From an uncultured Clostridium sp. (GTDB lineage: Bacteria > Bacillota > Clostridia > TANB77 > CAG-508), in NCBI GenBank assembly GCA_900555835.1, contig USMK01000008.1:1-64000 (forward strand): a stretch of DNA of 64,000 nt, in the 5' to 3' direction. Made by a program: the position numbers and the translations under genes. Under the pieces are notes generated by a model that searched no databases, was not told the origin of the DNA, and worked only from the letters and a program-made list of their open reading frames with translations. Positions 1-7,072 of the stretch are shown here, one piece after another. Each line of letters opens with the position of its first letter. Within the stretch, counting starts at the first letter, position 1.

Positions 1-2
1 TA

Positions 3-1151
3 TTAACAATAAGTGAAAATTGTACAGTAAAGGCAAGAGTAACAAATGGAACAGATGAAATGAAAACAAATAGTGTAACAATATCAAACATAGACAAAGC
101 AGATCCAATATTAACTGCTAAAATTATAAATGGAACTGAAAATAAAAACGTTGTTGCTAGCGACTATTTTACATATAGTGCAAATGGAATTGCCCCTATA
201 TCAAAGGTAGAATATGTAACAAATGGTACTGCAATAGATGGAACAGCAGTGCCACTAGGAGGAGAAATAAAATGTACTGTTACTAAGGCAAATGGAGCTG
301 TTGTAAGTAAAACACAGACTATAAAATACTTATCAGGAGGAAATGCAACAGAAATTGCAAATAATGCCGAAATATATTATGGAAGAGAAGTAACAAATTA
401 CACAGATCCAAGTGGAGATCCAGATATAAAATGGCAAATATATTATGCAGATAAAGATAGTAATACAATATACTTAATAGCAGATAGATATGCTAGAAAT
501 AGTTATATTCCACAAAGCAAAGGGTCATATTCAATAAATAAAAGCGGAGATTATGAAATAGACATTTCTAGTATTTATCAAGCATATACAGGATCTGCAA
601 GTATAACAGATTCAAGGGTAAAGAAATTGATAAGTTGGGTAAGTAGTTATCCAAGTTCAACAAATACTAATATAAAATCGGTAGCATATTTATTAGATAT
701 AGATTTATGGAATGCACAATATAAAGATAGCACATATGGAGCTTATGCAATAGGGGGACCAACCATAGAATTACTTTGCAAATCATACAAAGACACACAT
801 CCAGATAGATATATAGAATGTGCTAATACGAACAGCTATGGGTATAATGTAAAATGGAGTGATGGAACAACATATGGCTATTCTGTTTCTGGTTTGCAAA
901 CAAGAGTAGATTACACAAAAATATTTAGAAATTATAGATTATATGTAATACCAGAAAGCTCAAATTCAAGCTATTATTGGCTCGCCTCTCCGTCTGCTCG
1001 TTACGGCTACAATTTGCTTTACGTGAACTGCAACGGCAGCGTGGACAGCAGCCGTTATAGCGGCAACGATGGCGTTCGTCCCTTAGTTTGTCTACAATCT
1101 GGTATCCAATTAGTATCAAATGGAGATGGAACATACAAATTAAGCAAGTAA
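3..1151 (+). CDS. Surface-type protein, 5' partial, with C-terminal C-type-lectin-like (DUF6273-type) domain
   Basis: The frame is open from the window edge (first whole codon at base 3), so the start lies upstream; an internal ATG at 60 is not convincing as a start. The visible 382 residues begin with a beta-rich, Thr/Asn-rich stretch resembling an Ig-like surface module, followed by a domain that ends in YYWLASPSA, then DGVRPLVCL. The YWL.SP...GVRP signature is that of the DUF6273/formylglycine-generating-enzyme-like fold common in gut Firmicutes surface and phage proteins. The last ~35 codons of the domain have a base composition quite unlike the rest (see 979-1083). No sorting signal or membrane segment follows; the protein ends KLSK. 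The specific ligand is unknown. A terminator hairpin follows at once. Confidence 0.7.
   Translation, partial: LTISENCTVKARVTNGTDEMKTNSVTISNIDKADPILTAKIINGTENKNVVASDYFTYSANGIAPISKVEYVTNGTAIDGTAVPLGGEIKCTVTKANGAVVSKTQTIKYLSGGNATEIANNAEIYYGREVTNYTDPSGDPDIKWQIYYADKDSNTIYLIADRYARNSYIPQSKGSYSINKSGDYEIDISSIYQAYTGSASITDSRVKKLISWVSSYPSSTNTNIKSVAYLLDIDLWNAQYKDSTYGAYAIGGPTIELLCKSYKDTHPDRYIECANTNSYGYNVKWSDGTTYGYSVSGLQTRVDYTKIFRNYRLYVIPESSNSSYYWLASPSARYGYNLLYVNCNGSVDSSRYSGNDGVRPLVCLQSGIQLVSNGDGTYKLSK
979..1083 (+). other. Candidate diversity-generating retroelement variable region (VR)
   Basis: A 105-bp patch is about 59% GC by hand count inside a gene of about 33% GC. It encodes the ligand-facing end of the C-type-lectin-like domain. 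Its codons fall in two sets: fixed GC-rich codons (CTC GCC TCT, GGC, GTG, GGC GTT CGT CCC) and codons that all look like adenine-mutated AAC/AAT (TAC, TGC, AGC, GAC, CGT, TAT, AAC). That is the footprint left when a template repeat rich in AAC is copied by an error-prone reverse transcriptase that substitutes at A. No template repeat or matching reverse transcriptase is visible in this window, so the assignment rests on composition and position. Confidence 0.65.
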
Positions 1152-1158
1152 TTTTATG

Positions 1159-1190
1159 ACCAACGTGAGTTCACGTTGGTTGTATTTTTT
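1159..1190 (+). terminator. Rho-independent terminator
   Basis: A 10-bp perfect stem (ACCAACGTGA / TCACGTTGGT) with a 2-nt loop is followed by TGTATTTTTT, just after the stop at 1151. Confidence 0.85.
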
Positions 1191-1266
1191 GCCTAAAACT
1201 ATTGTAATAATGCCCATTTTAGTGTAAAATAAACATTGAATATTTATAGGTGGAGGAAGTTTTGAA

Positions 1267-2322
1267 GTGAGAATTTTAGAGGATAAGGATAGAGAGTTAT
1301 ATACAGAGTTTTTGACTAAGCATGATAGATGCAATTTCCAGCAGTCGCTTGAATGGACTAAGGTTAAGGATGCTTGGAAGAATGAAATAGTTTTGGCAGA
1401 GGGAGAGAATGGAGAGATTATTGGTTCTATTAGTATACTAATTAGAAAAATACCTATTTTTGGAAATTTGATGTATTCTTCAAGAGGACCTGTTTGTGAT
1501 ATTTATAATGAAGAAGTTATGAAACAATTGACTGATGGAGCAAAAGAAATTGCTAAAAAATATAATGCTTTTGTTTTTAAGGTTGAGCCTGATATTAAGA
1601 GTAGTGACGAGGAGTTTAGAAAAGTTGTTACCAAACTTGGATATAAAATAAAAGATGATGCTAAGGATTTTAGAGAAGAAATTCAGCCTAGATATGTATT
1701 TAGATTGGATTTGAAAGACAAAACAGAAGACGAGATTTTTTCTGCTTTTCATCAAAAAACTAGATACAATATAAGGCTTGCAACTAAAAAAGGTGTTGTT
1801 GTAAAAGAAGGCACAAGAGAGGATTTAAAAGATTTTCATAAAATAATGGTAACAACAGGAGATAGAGATGGTTTTATAATTCGTCCTCTTTCATATTTTG
1901 AAAAAATGTATGATAATTTGGCTCCTAATCATATGAAAGTTTTAATGGCATATTACGAGGATAAGCCAATTGCAGGCATTATACCAATTATGTATGGTAA
2001 TAAAACCTGGTATTTGTATGGAGCAAGTAGTAATGAACACAGAAATCTAATGCCAAATTATTTATTGCAATGGACTATGATTAAAGAAGCTATTGCAAAT
2101 GGTTGCGATATGTACGATTTTAGAGGTGTTTCAGGTGTTGTAGACGAAAGCCATCCTCAATATGGATTATACAGATTTAAGAAAGGCTTTGGTGCAGAGT
2201 TTACAGAATTTATAGGAGAAATTTACATTCCTTTCAAACCGGTTTGGTATAAATTATATAAATTTTCTGAAAAAACATTTAGAAAATTAAGGGGATTTAA
2301 GAGAAAAATAATGAAAAAATAA
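1267..2322 (+). CDS. FemAB/FemX-family peptidoglycan interpeptide bridge aminoacyltransferase
   Basis: A 351-residue protein of the FemABX family, which transfers amino acids from aminoacyl-tRNA to the lipid II stem peptide on the inner face of the membrane. The length is typical for the family. The C-terminal GNAT-like half has the usual core (WYLYGASSNEHRNLMPNYLL, then YDFRGVSG), and the protein ends in a basic tail. The start is GTG at 1267 with GGTGGAGG about 9 bases upstream; the TTG just before it meets a stop. The next gene, alr, follows after 14 bases, so both belong to a cell-wall operon. The amino acid transferred (Gly, Ala or Ser) cannot be read from the sequence. Confidence 0.85.
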   Translation: MRILEDKDRELYTEFLTKHDRCNFQQSLEWTKVKDAWKNEIVLAEGENGEIIGSISILIRKIPIFGNLMYSSRGPVCDIYNEEVMKQLTDGAKEIAKKYNAFVFKVEPDIKSSDEEFRKVVTKLGYKIKDDAKDFREEIQPRYVFRLDLKDKTEDEIFSAFHQKTRYNIRLATKKGVVVKEGTREDLKDFHKIMVTTGDRDGFIIRPLSYFEKMYDNLAPNHMKVLMAYYEDKPIAGIIPIMYGNKTWYLYGASSNEHRNLMPNYLLQWTMIKEAIANGCDMYDFRGVSGVVDESHPQYGLYRFKKGFGAEFTEFIGEIYIPFKPVWYKLYKFSEKTFRKLRGFKRKIMKK

Positions 2323-2336
2323 GAAGGTGTAATAAT

Positions 2337-3441
2337 TTGAAAACCCTACTAATAAATAAAGAAGATTTAAAGCATAATATAAATATAATAAAGGAAAAAG
2401 CACAAAAAACAGAAACAAAAGTTATTGCAGTTGTAAAAGGAAATGGCTATGGGCTTCGGATTAGTTGAGTATTCTAAATTTCTAATTGATAATGGAATTG
2501 AAATGCTTGCAGTAGCAACAACAGAAGATGCAATTGCTCTAAGAGAAGCTGGTATTAAAGAAGATATTTTAATGATGTCTTCTACTTGCATAAAAGAAGA
2601 TGTTGAGCTTTTAATTCAAAATAACATAATCCTTACAGTAGGCTCAATAGAGGCTATTAAACTTGCTGACGAATTGGCTAGAAAATACAATATTACAATA
2701 AGAGCTCATTTGAAAATCGACACTGGTTTTGGAAGATATGGATTTGTTTATAGCAGACTTGAAGAAACTGTGGCTGTTTTAAGAGAAATTACAAATATAA
2801 AAATAGAAGGCACATTTTCTCATTTTTCACAAGCCTATGCCAAAAACGAAAAATGGACAAACCTTCAATTTGACAGATTTATAGCTGCAACATCATATTT
2901 GCAAAATCATAAAATAGAAACTGGAATGCTACATATATGCAATTCTTCTGCATTTTTAAGATATGATAATATGCATTTAAATGCAGTAAGGATAGGTTCT
3001 GCATTTTTAGGTAGAATTGTAGTTCCAAATACAGTTGGACTTAAAAGAATAGGAAAATTTAGAACTCAAATTTCAGAAATAAAAGTTTTACCAAAAGGAT
3101 ATAATATAGGTTATTCGAATGCTTTTAAAACTAAGAAAAGAACCAAAGTTGCAATTGTTCCAGTAGGATATTTTGATGGCTACAATGTAAGAAATTACCC
3201 AGATTCATACAGATTTATAGATAAATTAAGATATTTGTACAATGATGTAAAAAATATATTTAAGGACAAAAAATTAAAAATTACAATAGGAAATAAAAAA
3301 TATAGATTAGTAGGAAAAATCGGAATGTACCATATGGCAATAGATATAACTGGTAGTGAGAATATAAAAACAAATGACAATATAGAGCTAGACATAAATC
3401 CTTTATATGTTGATAGCAGTATTAGAAGGGAGTATATATAA
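2337..3441 (+). CDS. alr: Alanine racemase, read through a +1 shift at CGG 2457
   Basis: PLP-dependent interconversion of L- and D-alanine for peptidoglycan. From TTG 2337 the zero frame gives the N-terminus through the PLP-lysine motif AVVKGNGYGL, then meets CGG at 2457-2459 and a stop at 2466. Dropping the C (reading GGA at 2458) restores GYGL-G-LVEYSKFL and an open frame to 3441, for about 367 residues, normal for Alr. The downstream frame has the second-domain motif GYFDGYNVRN and an intact C-terminal beta domain. An ORF starting at ATG 2443 would lack the catalytic lysine and cannot be the true enzyme. It overlaps no neighbour and sits between femX and the DUF1189 gene. The break is one of eight identical CGG-GGN sites in the window. 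Confidence 0.85.
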
Positions 3442-3442
3442 T

Positions 3443-4456
3443 ATGGAAAAAGTAAAGAGAAATTTTTTTAAAAGTGCAAAGCTAGCAATTTTTAATGTAG
3501 AAAAATATCAAGATTTAGCACTAGAAAAACCAAGTGTAGCAGTAAAATATTTTATGAAACTTATTTTAATTTTAACAATAGTCATTTCACTTTCAGCAGT
3601 AGGAAAATTTGCAGGAATGGCAATATTTTTGGTAGATACATTTGAAAGCGAATTTCCAAATTTCACATTTTCAAATAGCACATTGGTATCAGACGATAAA
3701 GTAAATACTGTAAAAGAAGACAAATATATGAAAATGAAATTAATTGTAGATACCAATACTGAAAGCGAAGAAGAAATTAATAAATATATAACAGAACTTA
3801 GTGATTATTCAAATGGAGCGATATTCTTAAAAGATAAATTGATTTTAGCAATAGATGGAATTGCTGGACAAACAACCTACAATTATGCAGACTTTGATAC
3901 ATCAGGCTGGAATGAAATAACAAAGCAAAGTGTAGAAGAAACAATTGCAAATGTAAATATGGGTTCTATATATACTGCATTTTTCATTAGCATTGCGATA
4001 TATATGTATGTTGTATATTTAATTTCAACAATTATGGAAATAGCACTAATTGCCTTAATTGGCTACTTAACAACTAAAATAGTAAAAGTAAATTTGAAGT
4101 TCTCACAAGTTGGAATTATGTCAATATATGCAGTAACACTATCTGTATTATTAAGTGCAATATATACACCAATACGATTATTAACTGGATTTAATATGGA
4201 ATATTTTTCAGTAATGTACACACTAATACCATATATTTATATAATTACTGCAATTTTACTAACTCGTTCAGAGCTTATAAAACAACAAGTTGAAATTGGA
4301 AAAATAGAAAAAGTACAAGAACAAGTAAAAGAAGAACTGGAAGAAGAAAAAAGAAGAGAGTTAGAAGAAAAGGAAAAAGCTAAAAAGAAAGAAAAACAAG
4401 ATAAGAAAGAGAAGGAAAAAGAAGAAGGTGGAGAGCCAGAAGGCTCAGAAGCCTAG
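3443..4456 (+). CDS. DUF1189-like polytopic membrane protein
   Basis: A 337-residue protein starting at ATG 3443 with AGAAGGGAG upstream; earlier in-frame starts lie inside alr. Layout: an N-terminal membrane helix near residues 35-60, an extracytoplasmic region of about 120 residues, then four hydrophobic segments between roughly 175 and 285, and a long Lys/Glu-rich charged coil (about 290-337). This topology resembles DUF1189 proteins of Firmicutes, whose function is unknown. It begins 2 bases after alr and ends 14 bases before ftsH, so it is probably cotranscribed with both. The family call is from topology and overall look only. Confidence 0.6.
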   Translation: MEKVKRNFFKSAKLAIFNVEKYQDLALEKPSVAVKYFMKLILILTIVISLSAVGKFAGMAIFLVDTFESEFPNFTFSNSTLVSDDKVNTVKEDKYMKMKLIVDTNTESEEEINKYITELSDYSNGAIFLKDKLILAIDGIAGQTTYNYADFDTSGWNEITKQSVEETIANVNMGSIYTAFFISIAIYMYVVYLISTIMEIALIALIGYLTTKIVKVNLKFSQVGIMSIYAVTLSVLLSAIYTPIRLLTGFNMEYFSVMYTLIPYIYIITAILLTRSELIKQQVEIGKIEKVQEQVKEELEEEKRRELEEKEKAKKKEKQDKKEKEKEEGGEPEGSEA

Positions 4457-4470
4457 GGGGAGGAGAGAAA

Positions 4471-6288
4471 ATGAGCGAAAATAAAAAACAGAATGACAAA
4501 CAAAAGAAAAACAAAACCAAAGAATATGTTTTGCTTGGAGTTATTATATTTTTGGCAATAGCGATTGCTGGAATGATATGGTATATAACAAATAAAAATT
4601 CTCAAAATGAAGAAAACAAGCCAGAAATAGCATATACAGAATTAATAAAACTAATGAATGAAGACAAAATAGAAAGAGTTGAAATGACAACAGGTAGTCA
4701 AAATATAAAAGTTAAGTTAAAAGACGAAGAAAAGGAAAAAACAGCAATAGTTCCAAGTGTTCAAGCTTTTATAGAATTAGTGCAACAAAAAGTTGACGAA
4801 AATGGAAATCCAATAGAGGTTGAGCAAAAATCTCCTCCAATAATAAAAACTGTAATGAGTACATTTATGTCATTACTTCCAACTTTACTAATTGTAGCAT
4901 TATTTGTAATGATGTTTAAAATGCAAGGACTTGGAGAAAAGGGCAAAGTATATGGAGTAGACGAAAATAAAACAGATGTAACATTTGACGACGTTGCAGG
5001 ATTAGACGAAGAAAAAAGCGAAATGTTAGAAATAGTGGATTTCTTAAAAAATCCGAAGAAATATCAAAAAATGGGAGCAAAGATACCAAGAGGTATACTT
5101 TTATATGGAAAACCAGGAACAGGAAAAACTTTAATTGCAAAAGCAATTGCAGGAGAAGCCGGAGTGCCATTTATTTCTATGAGTGGTTCAGAATTTATAG
5201 AAATGTTTGCAGGGCTTGGTGCATCAAGAGTAAGAAAGCTATTTGATAAAGCAAAGAAAATATCTCCTTGTATAGTTTTTATAGATGAAATTGATGCAAT
5301 AGGAGCTAGAAGATCAAGTGCAGGAGGTTCAGAAACAGAGAACAATCAAACATTAAATCAATTATTAGTTGAGATGGATGGATTTGAATCAGAACAAACT
5401 GTAATTGTACTTGCTGCAACAAACAGACCAGAAATGCTAGATAAAGCACTTCTAAGACCTGGTAGATTTGATAGACAAATAACAATTGCCCCTCCAGATA
5501 TTAAAGGAAGAGAAGCTATATTAAAAATACATGCAAAAAATAAGAAATTTGCCTCAAATGTAAATATGGAAGAAATAGCAGGGGATACTGCTGGATTTAC
5601 AGGAGCTGAACTTGCCAATGTGCTAAACGAATCTGCTATAATTGCAACAAGACACAAACACGAAGAAATAACAAAAAGCGATTTAGAAGAAGCTGTAAAA
5701 AAAGTTACTGTCGGAATTGAAAAACAAAGCAGAGTAATGTCAGAAAAAGATAAAAGATTAACTGCATATCACGAAGCGGGACACGCATTAGTTAGCAAAT
5801 ATCTTGGAACACAAACAGATGTAAAGGAAATATCAATTATACCAAGAGGTATGGCCGGCGGATACACAATGTATAAAACAAACGAAGACAAATACTATGT
5901 ATCAAAAACAGAAATGGAAGAAAAATTGGTAGCATTACTAGGCGGAAGAGCAGCAGAAAAAGTAGCCCTAGATGATATTTCAACAGGTGCAAGCAATGAC
6001 CTAGAAGTAGCAACAAAAATTGCAAAAGACATGATAACAATATATGGAATGAGCGATAATTTAGGCCCAATATCACTAAAAACAGACGAACCATATGAAC
6101 TACAAATCTTTGGCGAGCACATAGGAGATGCCGTCGGAACAGAAATAAGAGCAATGATAGACACAGCCTACGAAAGAGCTCAAACAATACTACTAAACAA
6201 CATGGACAAACTACACCAAGTAGCACAAAGACTAATCGAAAAAGAAATAATTTCAGCTGAGGAATTTGAAGAATTTTTTAGAGAATAG
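4471..6288 (+). CDS. ftsH: ATP-dependent zinc metalloprotease FtsH
   Basis: A membrane-anchored AAA+ protease that extracts and degrades membrane and short-lived cytosolic proteins; 605 residues, typical length. Two membrane helices (about 20-40 and 130-150) flank a small extracytoplasmic domain. Walker A is GKPGTGKT (213-220), Walker B IVFIDEID (268-275), the second region of homology contains RPGRFDRQ, and the zinc site is HEAGH (434-438). The start at ATG 4471 has GGGGGAGGAG upstream. The gene lies at the end of the femX-alr run; a new strong promoter begins at 6348. Confidence 0.97.
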   Translation: MSENKKQNDKQKKNKTKEYVLLGVIIFLAIAIAGMIWYITNKNSQNEENKPEIAYTELIKLMNEDKIERVEMTTGSQNIKVKLKDEEKEKTAIVPSVQAFIELVQQKVDENGNPIEVEQKSPPIIKTVMSTFMSLLPTLLIVALFVMMFKMQGLGEKGKVYGVDENKTDVTFDDVAGLDEEKSEMLEIVDFLKNPKKYQKMGAKIPRGILLYGKPGTGKTLIAKAIAGEAGVPFISMSGSEFIEMFAGLGASRVRKLFDKAKKISPCIVFIDEIDAIGARRSSAGGSETENNQTLNQLLVEMDGFESEQTVIVLAATNRPEMLDKALLRPGRFDRQITIAPPDIKGREAILKIHAKNKKFASNVNMEEIAGDTAGFTGAELANVLNESAIIATRHKHEEITKSDLEEAVKKVTVGIEKQSRVMSEKDKRLTAYHEAGHALVSKYLGTQTDVKEISIIPRGMAGGYTMYKTNEDKYYVSKTEMEEKLVALLGGRAAEKVALDDISTGASNDLEVATKIAKDMITIYGMSDNLGPISLKTDEPYELQIFGEHIGDAVGTEIRAMIDTAYERAQTILLNNMDKLHQVAQRLIEKEIISAEEFEEFFRE

Positions 6289-6347
6289 GGAAAATAAAAT
6301 AGCATAAAATATAAATATAATCATTATACAAAAAATCTAAAAAATGA

Positions 6348-6377
6348 TTGACAAAATGCAAAAGTAGAGTGTATAAT
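6348..6377 (+). promoter_or_regulatory. Strong sigma-A promoter of the cptIN-like locus
   Basis: TTGACA (6348-6353), 18-bp spacer, TATAAT (6372-6377): both hexamers match consensus exactly. Transcription would start near 6384, just before the first RNA repeat. Confidence 0.85.
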
Positions 6378-6390
6378 AATTATAGAAAGT

Positions 6391-6490
6391 AAATGTTCTC
6401 GCTTGTGGTTGGCGCGAGTAATAAATCATACCATTTCGTTAAATGTTCTCGCTTGTGGTTGGTGCGAGTAATAAATCATACCATTTTGTA
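6391..6490 (+). repeat. Two tandem 50-nt repeats (antitoxin units)
   Basis: Units at 6391-6440 and 6441-6490 begin AAATGTTCTCGCTTGTGGTT. They differ at one internal base (GGCGCG versus GGTGCG) and at three bases near the 3' end. There is no spacer between them, which rules out a CRISPR array. Confidence 0.95.
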
Positions 6491-6497
6491 AATATTT

Positions 6498-6536
6498 AAG
6501 TCCTTTGTTCTTGCGAGGAATAAAGGACTTGTTTTA
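6498..6536 (+). terminator. Leaky terminator between antitoxin RNA and toxin gene
   Basis: Stem AAGTCCTTT / AAAGGACTT (6498-6506 with 6522-6530) followed by GTTTTATA. The loop (TGTTCTTGCGAGGAATA) echoes the repeat unit. Type III loci use such a hairpin to set the ratio of antitoxin RNA to toxin mRNA. Confidence 0.75.
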
Positions 6537-6557
6537 TACATAATAAGGAGAAAAAAT

Positions 6558-7038
6558 ATGGAAATAAAAGAAGGCTATGTTTATCATATAAAAAACAGCT
6601 ATTTTGAATTAGTTAATGATAATAAATTGATGAAAAATCATGAAGGAAATGCTACTAGACCAAATTATTTTTGTGTAAAAATGAAGGATAGTAATTTTTT
6701 ATGGTTTATTCCAATGAGTAGTAAAGTCGAAAAATATAAAACAATAATAGATAATAAAATTAAAAAATATAAAAAATGTGATACTATTGTTATAGGAAAT
6801 TATAGAGGCAAGAATCACGTTTTTCTAATACAAAATATGTTTCCGATAACAAGTGTATATATAGACCATATTGATACTGTTCAAGGAAGAGCTTTACAAG
6901 TGCCAACAGAAACAAGAAATATAATTTTAGAAAAAGTTAACAAGATTTTCAAATTGAAAGAAAAACGGAATTAATTTGATATTTCCTAATGTAGATAAAA
7001 TAGAGAAAATACTGATAGAAGAAATAAACAAAAAATAA
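6558..7038 (+). CDS. Type III toxin-antitoxin endoribonuclease, CptN/ToxN-like, with +1 shift at CGG 6966
   Basis: The start at ATG 6558 has AAGGAGA upstream. The first 136 codons show the ToxN/CptN pattern: YHIKNSYFELVND near the N-terminus, SSKVEKYK in the middle, then GNYRGKNHVFLIQNMFPI and YIDHIDTVQ. Family members adopt a PemK-like fold and cut RNA at their own antitoxin repeats. In the zero frame the protein ends KEK-R-N with CGG as its second-last codon (6966-6968). Shifting +1 at that CGG gives GGA and 22 further codons (GINLIFPNVDKIEKILIEE and on) to TAA at 7036, about 159 residues in all, close to family length. A hairpin terminator overlaps the extended stop. The two repeats and promoter upstream complete the locus. 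Confidence 0.8.
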
Positions 7039-7072
7039 TAGAAAAGCCATTTGGGCTTTTCTATTATTTTTG
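7034..7072 (+). terminator. Terminator after the toxin gene (probably bidirectional)
   Basis: Stem AATAATAGAAAAGCC / GGCTTTTCTATTATT followed by TTTTGC. It also lies just beyond the 3' end of the convergent lon-like gene, where A-rich sequence on the other strand would serve it. Confidence 0.85.

Larger units (their letters stand above)
6384..6536 (+). ncRNA. Type III antitoxin RNA precursor (CptI-like)
   Basis: Between a consensus promoter and a terminator hairpin lie two direct 50-nt repeats and a third, partial copy merged into the hairpin. This promoter - tandem repeats - leaky terminator - toxin layout defines type III toxin-antitoxin loci, in which the endoribonuclease toxin cuts the transcript at each repeat and is held inactive by the resulting RNA monomers. 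Repeat length and number fit the cpt family (few repeats of roughly 40-50 nt). Each unit can form a small CTCGC/GCGAG stem. There is no start codon with a ribosome site inside it. Confidence 0.8.

Noticed and set aside
6391..6490. CRISPR array
   Set aside because: Two head-to-tail 50-nt repeats without spacers, with a promoter, terminator and toxin gene: a type III antitoxin, not a CRISPR.
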